A stretch of 64,000 nucleotides of DNA from Rhizobium anhuiense (GCF_003985145.1 NZ_ML133528.1:1-64000); one strand, 5' to 3'; shown: positions 1 to 9,207, numbered from the stretch's first letter. The notes: generated by a model not told the origin, from the letters alone. Numbers and translations are program-made.

Positions 1-1456
1 TCCCCTCGCTGGCGTTCTCGGTGACGCTGTCGCTGGCATTGTCGACGATGTAGGTGTCGTCCCCCGCACCGCCGAGCAGCGTGTCAGCACCGGCGCCACC
101 GTCCAGCGTATCGTTGCCGGCGCCGCCTAAGAGCGTATCGGTGGAGGCGCCCCCCGTGATCGTGTTGGCGAGCCCGTTTCCGATACCGCTGAAGGCCCCG
201 GTGCCGATAAAGGTTAGGTTTTCGACATTGGCGCCAAGCGTGTAGCTTGCCGTGGCGCGAACCGTGTCGGTCCCCTCACTGGCGTTTTCGGTGACGACGT
301 CGGCGGCATTGTCGACGAAATAGGTGTCGTTGCCAGTGCCGCCGATCAATGTGTCGACGCCAGTACCACCGGACAGCGAATCATTTCCGGCATTTCCCCA
401 AAGCGTATTGTTCGCTTCGTTACCGACAATCGTATCGTCGCCGGAGCCGGCCTGAACATTCTCGATCAAGGAGGCAACGTTGTTGTGATAAAGAAGCGCG
501 TTGAAAATGTTGCCGCGGGCGTAACCATTGTTCGGACCACCCCCCAGATCGGCCAACTGGCCCTGGGAAAAGACCGAGTACCCCCCTGCTCGCAAATCGA
601 TCGTGAGGTTGGTAGTATAAGCGCTCAAATCATAGGTATCGATTCCGCCGCCGTCCCAGATTGTCGCGAAGATGCGGTTGGCATCGGGCGTGATGGCCGC
701 GACGCCGTTGACATAGGTGATGCCTTGGTTCGGATTCCACTTGTAAACGGTATTGCCACTGTTGGTCGTGTAGTCCGCACCATACATTTCCTGCAGGGCG
801 GCGATGTCGAGCATCATGAAGCTTTGAGGCGCGCCGTCATGCTCGTATTTGTAGCCGCTTGTTGTATCGTCTCCAACAAACGTGCGGTAAGTCATGACCG
901 TGTATTCGAGCGAATCGTAGGCACTCGGAACGACCGTTGAATTGTCGAAGTATATGGGCTCATGAGCATGTTTCAATCCCAGCGCGTGACCCAGTTCATG
1001 CACCAAGGTATGCCCTGCATAGTTGCCGAACTCCGGAAAGCGAAGATCTACCTCAGTGCCGGCATATGACGTTCCGAACCAGACGTCGCCGCCTGCCTCC
1101 GGAGTGTCTGGATAATAGGCCCATGCCGTCGGGGGCATCCATGACTGAGCGAACCGCACCGATGCGGTCTCCGCACTACCGGCCTGAAAGTTGGCGTTCG
1201 TAAATCCCTCAACGGAGAAACCGTCATTTGCAGTATTTCCGTAGGATTGCTCCATGAAGAACAAGGCAAAAGACTGCTGCTGAGAGGAAATCGCAGAGAA
1301 ACCCCAATCTTTCTCGCCAGCATAGGAATACGATGTCGAGAAGGTGGGAAACGCATAGGTTATCGTTCCGTCCCAGGCTGTGCCGCTGAACAGCCCGTCA
1401 ACTTTCTGATCCCCAGTCAAGCTGACGTTCTTCGTCGAAGTAATAAGGTTCGTCAT
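1..1456 (-). CDS. Serralysin-like RTX zinc metalloprotease (C-terminus cut by window edge)
   Basis: Secreted zinc endopeptidase of the serralysin (M10B) type, probably released to the medium by type I secretion. Read on the minus strand from the ATG at 1456, residues 153-163 form HELGHALGLKH, the HExxHxxGxxH zinc site, and MTYR around residue 188 fits the Met-turn with the tyrosine ligand. Downstream come glycine/aspartate RTX calcium-binding nonapeptides (GGTGNDT, GGAGNDTLDGG) in at least two long DNA repeats about 270 bp apart. There is no N-terminal signal peptide, as expected for this route. At least 485 residues are visible; the C-terminal secretion signal lies outside the window. It sits 120 bp downstream of the adaptor and exporter genes on the same strand, so these are the likely exporters. 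Family assignment is firm; substrate is unknown. Confidence 0.93.
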   Translation of the reverse strand, partial: MTNLITSTKNVSLTGDQKVDGLFSGTAWDGTITYAFPTFSTSYSYAGEKDWGFSAISSQQQSFALFFMEQSYGNTANDGFSVEGFTNANFQAGSAETASVRFAQSWMPPTAWAYYPDTPEAGGDVWFGTSYAGTEVDLRFPEFGNYAGHTLVHELGHALGLKHAHEPIYFDNSTVVPSAYDSLEYTVMTYRTFVGDDTTSGYKYEHDGAPQSFMMLDIAALQEMYGADYTTNSGNTVYKWNPNQGITYVNGVAAITPDANRIFATIWDGGGIDTYDLSAYTTNLTIDLRAGGYSVFSQGQLADLGGGPNNGYARGNIFNALLYHNNVASLIENVQAGSGDDTIVGNEANNTLWGNAGNDSLSGGTGVDTLIGGTGNDTYFVDNAADVVTENASEGTDTVRATASYTLGANVENLTFIGTGAFSGIGNGLANTITGGASTDTLLGGAGNDTLDGGAGADTLLGGAGDDTYIVDNASDSVTENASEG

Positions 1457-1576
1457 AAAATCCCCGTTTGCCTAATCCACTCTGCCGTGCCAAATGCCGG
1501 TTCCCTCTGCTCCGCATGAGGGTGAAACTTCAACTACAAGTCTTATCTCGCTTCAGTAAGGTTTTGACCTAAGTAA

Positions 1577-3034
1577 CTAACGCTCATGAAGGGCTTCCTC
1601 CGCGACCTCGATCAAAGGCGAGAAGACATATTCCAGGATCCTGCGCTCGCCTGTTCGAACCTCCGCAACTGCTGCCATGCCCGCGCTTAACTGGACGTTA
1701 CTGCCATCTGCTAGAATTTGATCGGCCTCCAAACTCAATGTCACCGGAAAAACCAGGTTCTGCATCCTTTCGGCGCCGCCGAACGTTGTCTCCGACTGTC
1801 GTGCCGCAGGGTCGCCTTCACGACGCGCGGCATCGGGTTCCGGAATCGCATCGGCCGCAATCTTGATGACGCGGGCCGGGATCGTTCCGTAGCGTGTAAA
1901 GGGAAAGGCTTCGAGCTTGACGACAGCATCCTGGCCGACCTTGATGAAGCCGATGTCCTTGTTCAAAGCGTAAGCTTCGAGTTCCAGTGTGCTTCCCTCA
2001 GGCACGACACGCATCACGTCCTCGCCGACGGTCACCACTTGGCCCACACTGGTAATCGAGGATGCTTGCACCGTGCCGTCTATTGGACTGCGCAAAGTCA
2101 TCTGCTCGCGAACATTTATGGCTTTCGCCAGTCGCTGCTCCAGCTCTTCGACCCGACGTTCCGCATTACCCAGCCGCTCGAGCTGATCGCCTAGGAATGC
2201 TCGTTTTAGCTTGTCCTTTTCCCGCGCAAGGACCTCGATACCAGCGGCGGCATCAGCGAGCTGACCTTCCTGCATAGCCAGTTGCGTCGCCTGCTCCTTC
2301 AATGTTTGCGTCGCATCGATCACGCTTGCCATGGTGCCGGCTTCCTTCGAAGCCAGCATATTGCGCATCGCCACACGCTCTTTCAGCGTTTCAACCAGCG
2401 AGTTCTGAGCCGCAACCGTCACCGTCAGACGATCGCGCTCCACTTCCTTCTGGTGCTTCTGAGCATCAAGCGACGCAACTGCGGCCTGGTATTGTTCGAG
2501 GTCGCCCCGCAGGATGCCTTCTTCACGACGACGCAATTCATCGGACGCGTCCGCATCCCATGAGATCGTTGGCGGCAGCCTGCCGCTCTCCTGAGAACGA
2601 ACATAGTTTACCGCAGCTGTTCGGCGCCGGACCTCGGCGTTCACAGACGCCAGGCCTTTTGCCGCATCCGTCTCATCGGCAATAGCATCCGTCGGATCAA
2701 GCTCGAGGAGGATATCACCGGTCTTGACCTGTGTGCCATTTGATGGCGGAAGCGCCTTCACCTTACCCGTCAACAGCGGCTGAACAACCTTGACGCGGCC
2801 GGCCGGCTGAATCTTGCCCTGTGCGGCTGCGATGATGTCGATGTGGCCGATATAGGACCAGATCAATGCCGTTGTGACAAAGGCGCAAATGATCAAGATC
2901 AGCGCCAGGCGCACCGGCGAGGGTGGGGTCTCGAGGATTTCGATCGCCGGTGCCAGAAACTCATGATCGGATCGCTTGGCCGGGCGCGGCGCAGGACCGG
3001 CATATCGAACAGCTTGGACAGGTCCACTTTTCAT
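1577..3034 (-). CDS. HlyD-family type I secretion adaptor (membrane fusion protein)
   Basis: Periplasmic adaptor that would bridge the ABC exporter of the inner membrane to an outer membrane TolC channel. The 485-residue protein has a short cytoplasmic N-terminus, one membrane segment at about 48-68 (LALILIICAFVTTALIW), a lipoyl half-motif, a long coiled coil (about 150-310), a second lipoyl half (RSPIDGTVQASSITSVGQVV) and a C-terminal beta-barrel. Its ATG overlaps the stop of the ABC gene as ATGA (3031-3034), so the two are translationally coupled. It is followed after 120 bp by the protease gene. HlyD family is certain; which cargo it carries is inferred from position. Confidence 0.93.
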   Translation of the reverse strand: MKSGPVQAVRYAGPAPRPAKRSDHEFLAPAIEILETPPSPVRLALILIICAFVTTALIWSYIGHIDIIAAAQGKIQPAGRVKVVQPLLTGKVKALPPSNGTQVKTGDILLELDPTDAIADETDAAKGLASVNAEVRRRTAAVNYVRSQESGRLPPTISWDADASDELRRREEGILRGDLEQYQAAVASLDAQKHQKEVERDRLTVTVAAQNSLVETLKERVAMRNMLASKEAGTMASVIDATQTLKEQATQLAMQEGQLADAAAGIEVLAREKDKLKRAFLGDQLERLGNAERRVEELEQRLAKAINVREQMTLRSPIDGTVQASSITSVGQVVTVGEDVMRVVPEGSTLELEAYALNKDIGFIKVGQDAVVKLEAFPFTRYGTIPARVIKIAADAIPEPDAARREGDPAARQSETTFGGAERMQNLVFPVTLSLEADQILADGSNVQLSAGMAAVAEVRTGERRILEYVFSPLIEVAEEALHER

Positions 3035-5178
3035 GCGGCGCCTCTGTCATTCTGCAAGGCCCAAAGCCGCGCATAGAGCCCGTCCGGGCGCTTAAGCAGC
3101 TCGTCATGGCTGCCAATTTCCGCTATGCGCCCGTCTGCCATACCGATGATCCGATTGCAGGGCCGCACAGCTGCGAGCCGGTGCGCGATGATGATAACCG
3201 TTCGGCCGGCGGCGATCTGGCGCATATTGGTCTGTACGACCCGTTCGCTTTCATAGTCGAGGGCGCTGGTCGCCTCATCGAAAATCAAGATCGGCGGGGC
3301 TGTGGCAAGCGCACGGGCAATGGCGATCCTCTGACGCTGGCCGCCGGACAGGTTCGCGCCACGTTCTTCGATCATCGTGTCGTAGCCTTGCGGCAACCGC
3401 AAAATGAATTCATCCGCCCCGGCGAGCTTGGCAACCGCAATAACCTGAGCGCGGTGCATCGCCGGGTTTGAGAAAGCGATATTGTCGTGGATCGTGCGGT
3501 TGAACAGCAGATTCTCTTGGAGAACGACTCCTATGTGGCTTCGAAGCCAAGCGGGGTCGAGTTGTGATAGATCCATGCCATCCAGCAGGACCTGACCCTC
3601 TTCGGGGACGTAGAGACGCTGCACCAGTTTGGCAAGCGTGGACTTTCCGGAACCCGATGCGCCGACGATACCGATGATTTCTCCGGGTTTGATGTCCAGC
3701 GATACGTTTTTCAAGACTTCCGGAGAGCCGGGCCGATAACGGAAGGTGACATTTCGAAGTTCAATGTTCCCCCGTGGGGCAGGCAACGACAAACGGGAGC
3801 TTGGCTGACGCTCCATCGGCGTGTTCAGAATGTCGCCGAGCCGATCGACCGAGATCTGCACCTGCTGGAAATCTTGCCAGAGTTGGGACAACCTCAAAAC
3901 CGGCTGGGTGACCTGCCCTGCGATCATGTTGAAGGCAACAAGCGAACCAACGGAAAGCTCCCCGTTCATCACGGCCCTCGCACCGAAAAGAAGAAGGACC
4001 GCCGTCGAAAGCTTGCTCACATATTGAATGGCATTTTGTCCGCCAGCGCTCAGCAGTGTCGTATCGAAGGCTGTTCGCACGTAAGCTGCGAGCTTTTCCT
4101 CCCACTGCGCCTGCATCACCGGCTCCACCGCGGCGGATTTAACCGTGTGGACACCGACGATCGCTTCGACCAGGAACTGCTGGCTTGCCGCTCCCCGATT
4201 GAACTTCTCTTTGACGAATTCGCGCAGCGGCGGTCGAACCACGATTCCGATCAGGAGGTAGATCGGGATCGCCGCAACGACAACCAGGGTCAAGCTCCAG
4301 GAATAGGCGAAAAGAACCGCGATGAAGACAAAAGTGAAAATGACGTCGAGCGCCGAAAACAACCCCTGCCCGGTCAGAAATGCGCGGATCGTTTCAAGTT
4401 CTCGAACGCGGGCGACGGTCTGGCCGGCTGATCGCGTCTCGAAGTACTCCAGCGGTAGCCGCAGGAGATGATGGAACAATCGTTGGCCGAGCTCGACATC
4501 GATCCGGTTCGTCGTGTGAGCCAGCGCATAGGCCCTCAGATATTGAAGCATGACATCGAAGAGACCAATGATCGCGATGCCTGCAACAAGCACGAACAAC
4601 GTCGAATAGGCTTTGTGCGTCAGGACCTTGTCGACCACGACCTGGAAGAACAAAGGTGTGATGAGCGCGAAGATCTGCACAAACAGCGAGGCAAGCAATA
4701 CATGGGCAAGCGGCTTTCGATAACGCCAGATCGATGGCAGAAACCACTTGAAGCCGAATTCTCGCGGGTCGGACCCTTCGCCTCTTATGCGCCGCCCCAC
4801 AAGAATAACGCGCGCGTCGATTTCGGCTAGTATATCCGCAGAAGCGATTTCACGATCGACGCGTGTTATCGGATCGACGAGTCTGTACTTTCCCGATGGG
4901 TTCAAGCCGCCGAGCACCTGAAAGGAGCCGCTGCGCACCTGGACAATGGCGGGGACAGGCATGGCTCGAAGACGTTGCTCCGTGACCTTCTCCACGACAC
5001 GCGCCTTAAGCCCGATGATCTTGGCTGCTCGCTGAATGTCGATGGCCTGGGACGTGCGCCCCTTCAACGCCAGATCGTGCTGCAGCTGAACCGGGTCGGC
5101 AGCAATGCGATAGAATGCAGCGATGCCGCAGAGCGCACGAAGACCGGAGTCCAGATGCTGCGAAAGGCTGCCATCCAT
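3031..5178 (-). CDS. HlyB/RtxB-like type I secretion ABC exporter with degenerate C39-like domain
   Basis: ATP-driven exporter of the first type I system. About 715 residues in the HlyB order: N-terminal C39-peptidase-like domain (about 1-125), ABC transmembrane domain (about 150-420, LFFQVVVDKVLTH at its start) and nucleotide-binding domain with Walker A GASGSGKST, signature LSGGQRQR, Walker B ILIFDEATSALD and a switch histidine (IIIAHRLA). The N-terminal domain lacks the catalytic cysteine-histidine pair of processing exporters, so it should bind rather than cleave cargo. I chose the ATG at 5178 (GGGGAA upstream) over an in-frame TTG at 5229. The next gene overlaps by 4 bp. Serralysins are usually exported by PrtD-type pumps without this domain, so the pairing is notable. 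Confidence 0.92.
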   Translation of the reverse strand: MDGSLSQHLDSGLRALCGIAAFYRIAADPVQLQHDLALKGRTSQAIDIQRAAKIIGLKARVVEKVTEQRLRAMPVPAIVQVRSGSFQVLGGLNPSGKYRLVDPITRVDREIASADILAEIDARVILVGRRIRGEGSDPREFGFKWFLPSIWRYRKPLAHVLLASLFVQIFALITPLFFQVVVDKVLTHKAYSTLFVLVAGIAIIGLFDVMLQYLRAYALAHTTNRIDVELGQRLFHHLLRLPLEYFETRSAGQTVARVRELETIRAFLTGQGLFSALDVIFTFVFIAVLFAYSWSLTLVVVAAIPIYLLIGIVVRPPLREFVKEKFNRGAASQQFLVEAIVGVHTVKSAAVEPVMQAQWEEKLAAYVRTAFDTTLLSAGGQNAIQYVSKLSTAVLLLFGARAVMNGELSVGSLVAFNMIAGQVTQPVLRLSQLWQDFQQVQISVDRLGDILNTPMERQPSSRLSLPAPRGNIELRNVTFRYRPGSPEVLKNVSLDIKPGEIIGIVGASGSGKSTLAKLVQRLYVPEEGQVLLDGMDLSQLDPAWLRSHIGVVLQENLLFNRTIHDNIAFSNPAMHRAQVIAVAKLAGADEFILRLPQGYDTMIEERGANLSGGQRQRIAIARALATAPPILIFDEATSALDYESERVVQTNMRQIAAGRTVIIIAHRLAAVRPCNRIIGMADGRIAEIGSHDELLKRPDGLYARLWALQNDRGAA

Positions 5179-5485
5179 GCGCGGAACTATTCCCCTGAAG
5201 CTACAGATTACCGCGCTCCACCGGCCCAACCGCCTGCTGCGGCTGCTTGCTGATGATGTAACTCACTCGGAAATACTGCGCCACGGGGGGATATTGGAGC
5301 TCGCCTGATTTCGAGCCGGTTGTGGCGAAGAAGCAACAACGCACCGACGGTAGCACAGTCTAGCTTCGCCGGGGGTGGCAACGGCTCGAGTCAGGGAGCA
5401 ATCTTCGGCGCCTATGATGGGATCAAACCGCGCTCCGACACCCACTCAAACGTTGAGACAGCGCCCCGGTACTGGCCGACACCGC
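5179..5485 (-). promoter_or_regulatory. Intergenic region upstream of the RTX exporter operon
   Basis: About 300 bp between the LuxR-type regulator and the exporter genes, all on the same strand. It contains no convincing gene. It is the natural place for the exporter promoter, but I could not pick out clear -35/-10 boxes or an operator, so this is positional inference only. Confidence 0.3.
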
Positions 5486-6223
5486 CTAACTCGGCGAGGC
5501 GTCAGGCCCACCGGCGGCTCTTTGAATTAAGCGGGCAACCACTTCAGTGCGGTTCTGCGCCTGCAACTTGCGCATAATGTGTTGCAAATGCATCTTGACC
5601 GTATGCCCCGACAAATTGAGTTTTCCTGCAATTACCTTATTTGAACAGCCGGATTGCAGCTCTGCGAGGACATCCGCTTCCCGGGGAGTGAAATCAGCAA
5701 TCGCCAAGTACTGCGTCCTATCATCCAAGCATTTTTCGGCCTCATTTCTGGCCGGGCTATGCTCGCTCGAGCCGTTTGCAACAGCTCCCAATAGCTGCGG
5801 GAAAAATGTTCCTCCTGCCAGAACAAGGCGAAGACCGGCAAGGGCAATATCAACGGGAAGTGACGTCGAGAAAAAGCCGCGGATGCCTATCTCAAGCGCC
5901 TGACGGACTATGATGACGTCATCCGTACTTGAGAGCAACGTGATAGGAGCCTCAGGAAAACGTGCAGCAATTGCCGCGAGATCTTCCCGCAGGCTGGCGC
6001 TCTCGACATCTCTGCCAGCCAGATCCAATGCAATCAAACGCACCTCGGCTCCAAGAGCCCGATCGAGACTCTCGGTCGAGATCAAATCTATAAAGTTCCA
6101 CCCGGCGAGTTCACGCTCAAGAAGCTTCACCACGGTGGTGCGCGCCAAAGTAGAATGCTCAATGATGATCACAGTTGGTGCATTGCGCCCCATACGGCGC
6201 TTGGTATTAGCAATGTCGGACAC
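5486..6223 (-). CDS. LuxR/FixJ-type response regulator-like transcription factor
   Basis: DNA-binding regulator with an N-terminal receiver-like domain (about 15-130) and a C-terminal LuxR helix-turn-helix (FTPREADVLAELQSG ... VKMHLQHIMRKL, about 180-240). The receiver is divergent: acidic pocket residues are hard to align and the usual phosphoacceptor environment reads LIALDLAGRD, so phosphorylation is uncertain. I chose the GTG at 6223, which has GGGGAG 8 bp upstream, over an in-frame TTG at 6253. The gene lies directly upstream of and co-directional with the exporter-protease cluster and is a candidate regulator of it; that link is inferred from position. Confidence 0.85.
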   Translation of the reverse strand: MSDIANTKRRMGRNAPTVIIIEHSTLARTTVVKLLERELAGWNFIDLISTESLDRALGAEVRLIALDLAGRDVESASLREDLAAIAARFPEAPITLLSSTDDVIIVRQALEIGIRGFFSTSLPVDIALAGLRLVLAGGTFFPQLLGAVANGSSEHSPARNEAEKCLDDRTQYLAIADFTPREADVLAELQSGCSNKVIAGKLNLSGHTVKMHLQHIMRKLQAQNRTEVVARLIQRAAGGPDASPS

Positions 6224-6905
6224 TTGCGCGCTCCCCAGATATTTGCAACGCAACAGCTGTTCATATTATTCCTGTTCTCATTACATGTCATGATAAAAAG
6301 TGAGTGTATTTCAGATATCAATAGTCTGATCTCTCACGATAATTCTTATAGTCTATAAGATTTGAGTGAGAGATGACTAGGCCTGCAGGGCGTATTTAAG
6401 AGATTGTTCATGAGGGTCTGCTGGTTCGACTTGTCGCTACAGACTTTCCATCCCTTCGCCGAATTCACGTACGGCAAGCGGGTCAACAAAGCTTTCAAAG
6501 GCACTGAAAAAGCAACCGATCTGCTACAGACCCATTTTGGAAGGAACCAGTGGAGATAACCAGCTGCCGATCGGCTCGGCTTTGTTTCCATATGTCAGTT
6601 CAAAACAGCCGCAGACCCAGACAGCAAAACGACAACCGAAAAAAGCGACAAAACCACAAGATCGCTGATTACCCATTATGATTAGTGAAACTACACCCTG
6701 ATGAGGCATGAATACCCGTTGTTTCACGCAGGCAGCACTGCGCCGACGCTCCCAGATGCCGGGCGGCGGTCACGGCCTCTGGCGGCCGAAATCGGCGACA
6801 ATACGGATGAGGTCGTGGAGAAATGTTCGGCATTGCGCGAGCCCGTCGGCACGAAAGCGGTTTCGTGCAGTCGAGCCTCCGCAATGCAAGCGCGGAGTCT
6901 ATCCG
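6224..6905. other. AT-richer intergenic region, no convincing gene
   Basis: About 680 bp, lower in GC than the surroundings, between the LuxR-type gene (transcribed leftward) and the end of the glycine-rich gene. Its right part should hold the regulator promoter. Short open frames exist, for example 6410-6559 plus (49 codons, ending NQWR) and an 81-codon minus frame at 6346-6591, but neither has a good ribosome binding site or a family I recognise. It may be decayed sequence at the junction of the two secretion clusters. Confidence 0.4.
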
Positions 6906-8006
6906 CTAGCTATGCATGAAGCTCAGAATGTCGTCGACGAGAGCCGAATGGGCGTCCGTGAGATTACCCTCTCCGCCGTGGCCCGCGATGCCCGCCAACT
7001 GAAGCGCTTGCTGATCATAGAGAATATGATCGATCTGTTGGGCGTCCGCCGTCCCGCCGGCGGGAACGGCAATGTTGATGGGATGGAAATAGGCGAAATT
7101 GACGTCTACCATGCTGCCGGTTGACGATCCGGTCCCGCCACCGCCCCCCGCATGGTTGCCGGTGAAAATCGTATCCGACGACATGTTGAAGCCACCGCCA
7201 TTGCCGCCGATGCCGGCGATCTGCACAGTGCCCTGATCGAAAATTGCATTGTTTGTCTGATGAGCGACCGCCGAGCCGCCCGCGGCGCCGACGGCGATGT
7301 TGATCGGTGAGAATATGGCCACGCTTACGTCGACCATGCTGCCGATAAAATATCCATCGCCGCCGTGGCCCGCATAATTGTCGCCGGTCAATGTGAGCGA
7401 CGTTCCCGGGCTCAGCGACGCACCGTGGCCCGCGGCGTTGTGGTCTCCGCCCGAGCCGCCGATGCCGCCCATCTGGGTTGCGCCCTGCAGAAACAATGCA
7501 TTGTTCGATTGCTCAGCGTGAGCCTCCGCGCCGGGGCCAGCAGCCACGGCCGTATTCACCGGCGCAAACACCGCGACTTCGGTGCTGACCAGTCCACCGT
7601 AGAAGAGGCCATTGCCGCCGGTGCCGGCATGATTGCCGCCGTCGCCGCTGCCGATGGCAACATTGCCGCTTCCGCCATTCCCGCCGATCCCGGCCATTTC
7701 GGTAGGATGCTGATTGATAAGCGCATCATTGCCCTGGAAAGCGTCGGCGCCCGAATGAGGCCCGGCCATCGCGGCATTCGACGGCATGAAGACGGCCAAG
7801 GCGTTGCTGCTGATCACGCCTTCGCTTATCCCGTCACCACCGCTGCCGGCAGAATTATAGCTCGGATTGGAAGCGACCTCCAATGGAAGCCAGGTCGGCA
7901 CCAGTGCCAGATGCCCCGCGGCCGCATTAGGGGCGAGGTTTTGATCGGTGCCCGCCTTGGGCAAGTCTTCCGATAAGGAACGAGTTTCCGCCATTACCGT
8001 CTCCAT
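6906..8006 (-). CDS. Glycine-rich four-repeat protein, putative type I secretion substrate
   Basis: Protein of unknown family, 366 residues, without signal peptide. After a 50-residue non-repetitive head there are four imperfect repeats (about 55-130, 131-215, 216-290, 291-349). Each has G-rich turns, a hydrophobic strand (VDVSVAIFSPINIAV in repeat 3), an Ala/His/Gln stretch ending in NNA-[IL]-F-x-Q, and then AGIGGNGG. The tail is short and ends in DDILSFMHS, a hydrophobic/acidic end compatible with a C-terminal type I signal. The gene diverges from the second glycine-rich gene and its exporter at 8591-12443; they share the Q...AGxGGNGG module. Not canonical RTX: the GGxGxDxxx nonapeptide aspartates are missing. 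Start could be the ATG at 8006 or 7994. Function unknown; secretion is inferred. Confidence 0.8.
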   Translation of the reverse strand: METVMAETRSLSEDLPKAGTDQNLAPNAAAGHLALVPTWLPLEVASNPSYNSAGSGGDGISEGVISSNALAVFMPSNAAMAGPHSGADAFQGNDALINQHPTEMAGIGGNGGSGNVAIGSGDGGNHAGTGGNGLFYGGLVSTEVAVFAPVNTAVAAGPGAEAHAEQSNNALFLQGATQMGGIGGSGGDHNAAGHGASLSPGTSLTLTGDNYAGHGGDGYFIGSMVDVSVAIFSPINIAVGAAGGSAVAHQTNNAIFDQGTVQIAGIGGNGGGFNMSSDTIFTGNHAGGGGGTGSSTGSMVDVNFAYFHPINIAVPAGGTADAQQIDHILYDQQALQLAGIAGHGGEGNLTDAHSALVDDILSFMHS

Positions 8007-8590
8007 TTCCGGTCAACCGCACGGCCACCGAGCGTGCGACGCTATGCAGCCTGAATTGTTCAGGCATTGTGCATCTGAACGCAACAAAAGCAGAGCCTGC
8101 AATTCGTCTACATCCCGTCGGCTAGTTCTATAGCCATTTGGCTGTCAGGGCCGCAGTGCTCCTTGTGCGAGTCTGCGAGCACTCAACGCCCGTTTGGGTT
8201 AGAGGCCCCCATCTTGCGCCCCCGTTCTCGCGGCGGGTCATGACAGTTTTTCAGCTCCAAGCGGGGCCTCCGCCAGGCGCGGCCTGATCAGCCCCGGGGA
8301 TGCAGCCGGTTCGCTTGGACGGCCGTTGCTTCGAAAAACGGCATCGCTTCGACGAGGCCGCAGAAATGATCCTGCCCATACCAGCCGGGGTCAAATCACT
8401 CAGTACTAATCCAAATAACTCTCCATCACCTTCAAGTATACATCCGAAGGAATGCCGCCGAATATCTGGGTAGTTCGTAGATTAAATCGCAGGCAATATT
8501 CGTCCGCGGTTGTATTGGCTAGCGGTGACATGCTGGATACCCACGCCGTAAAAGTAACATGGACGAAACGAAGTAGAAGGAGTGACATCA
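8007..8590. promoter_or_regulatory. Divergent intergenic region between the two glycine-rich genes
   Basis: About 580 bp that must contain the promoters for the two outward-facing glycine-rich genes. The plus-strand gene has a clear GAAGGAG ribosome binding site at its right end. A minus-strand frame at 8406-8591 (61 codons, ending VYLKVMESYLD) and protein-like minus-strand sequence near 8290-8395 (DPGWYGQDHFCGL) may be remnants of decayed genes. No operator palindrome stood out. Confidence 0.4.
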
Positions 8591-9166
8591 ATGCCTATTC
8601 CACAAATATCCGACACGATTCAACTCAATAACCCGGATGCTGGTGACGCGAAAGCCGGCAACGGCGGTGATGGCCACAACGATGGGAACATCAACTACAA
8701 CCCAGTTGCATATGTAGACCCCGTGCAAAAGGTCTACGGGGCAACGACCGATCTGCACAACGGCGATCACGTTTGGCAGAAGGCAAGTTGGGACGCCGGC
8801 CATGGCGGAGACGGTGGCTTTGCTCAGGCCAAGAACGGCTTCCTGGCGGCGGTCACGAACAGCGGCGACGGCGGCGCGGGGGGAGATTCCAACTCCAACG
8901 GCAGCCAAGGAAACTCGAGCGGCGGCGACACGGCTGCGGTGGCTGCAGCTACGACCGCGACACAATATACGCAGCTTGTGGCCGATCAGCATGCCACCAT
9001 CCTCGCAGGCGTCGGCGGCAACGGCGGCAACGGAAACAACGCTCTGGGCGGCGATATCTCGTCAGCTCTGGTGCACACGGATCCCGAAACGACGACGGTG
9101 AACAATTCTCTCGATCACTTCATAAACGCCTTCGGCCATATCGACGTCGACCATCTCGGCTCATGA
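8591..9166 (+). CDS. Small glycine-rich protein, putative type I secretion substrate
   Basis: Unknown family, 191 residues, no signal peptide. It starts at the ATG 8591, 8 bp after GAAGGAG; a GTG at 8582 is too close to that site. Composition is dominated by Gly, Asp, Asn and Ala, with segments such as GNGGDGHNDGN and GDGGAGGDSNSNG, and near residue 140 the motif ADQHATILAGVGGNGGNGN that matches the repeat module of the glycine-rich protein on the opposite strand. The C-terminus (FINAFGHIDVDHLGS) is amphipathic and acidic, as in type I signals. It lies 103 bp upstream of a dedicated ABC exporter gene with a hairpin in between. Secretion is inferred from context and composition; biological role unknown. 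Confidence 0.82.
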   Translation: MPIPQISDTIQLNNPDAGDAKAGNGGDGHNDGNINYNPVAYVDPVQKVYGATTDLHNGDHVWQKASWDAGHGGDGGFAQAKNGFLAAVTNSGDGGAGGDSNSNGSQGNSSGGDTAAVAAATTATQYTQLVADQHATILAGVGGNGGNGNNALGGDISSALVHTDPETTTVNNSLDHFINAFGHIDVDHLGS

Positions 9167-9177
9167 ATTCAGACTCT

Positions 9178-9207
9178 GAGGGTCGCCGGTTTCGGCTGGC
9201 GACCCTC
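9178..9207 (+). terminator. Hairpin between putative substrate gene and exporter gene
   Basis: Perfect 10-bp inverted repeat GAGGGTCGCC / GGCGACCCTC around a 10-nt loop, 11 bp after the stop of the small glycine-rich gene and 62 bp before the exporter start. No run of T follows, so it is more likely a leaky terminator or an mRNA-stabilising end than a full stop. Such a site would let substrate be made in excess over exporter. Confidence 0.6.

Noticed and set aside
1..480. Possible tandem-repeat locus or CRISPR at the left edge
   Set aside because: The repeats are RTX calcium-binding coding repeats in frame with the protease; no spacer-repeat structure.
1718..2685. Several plus-strand frames opposite the HlyD-like gene
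   Set aside because: Antisense shadows of a high-GC coding region with no ribosome sites or family matches.
5230..5310. Possible extended N-terminus of the HlyB-like exporter from the TTG at 5229
   Set aside because: ATG 5178 has a better ribosome binding site and the extra 17 residues do not align with exporter N-termini as known.
6410..6559. 49-codon plus-strand open frame
   Set aside because: No ribosome binding site, no family resemblance, AT-richer spacer; not enough to call a gene.
8406..8591. 61-codon minus-strand frame ending VYLKVMESYLD
   Set aside because: Lies in the divergent promoter region and has no start signal; may be a gene remnant but cannot be assigned.
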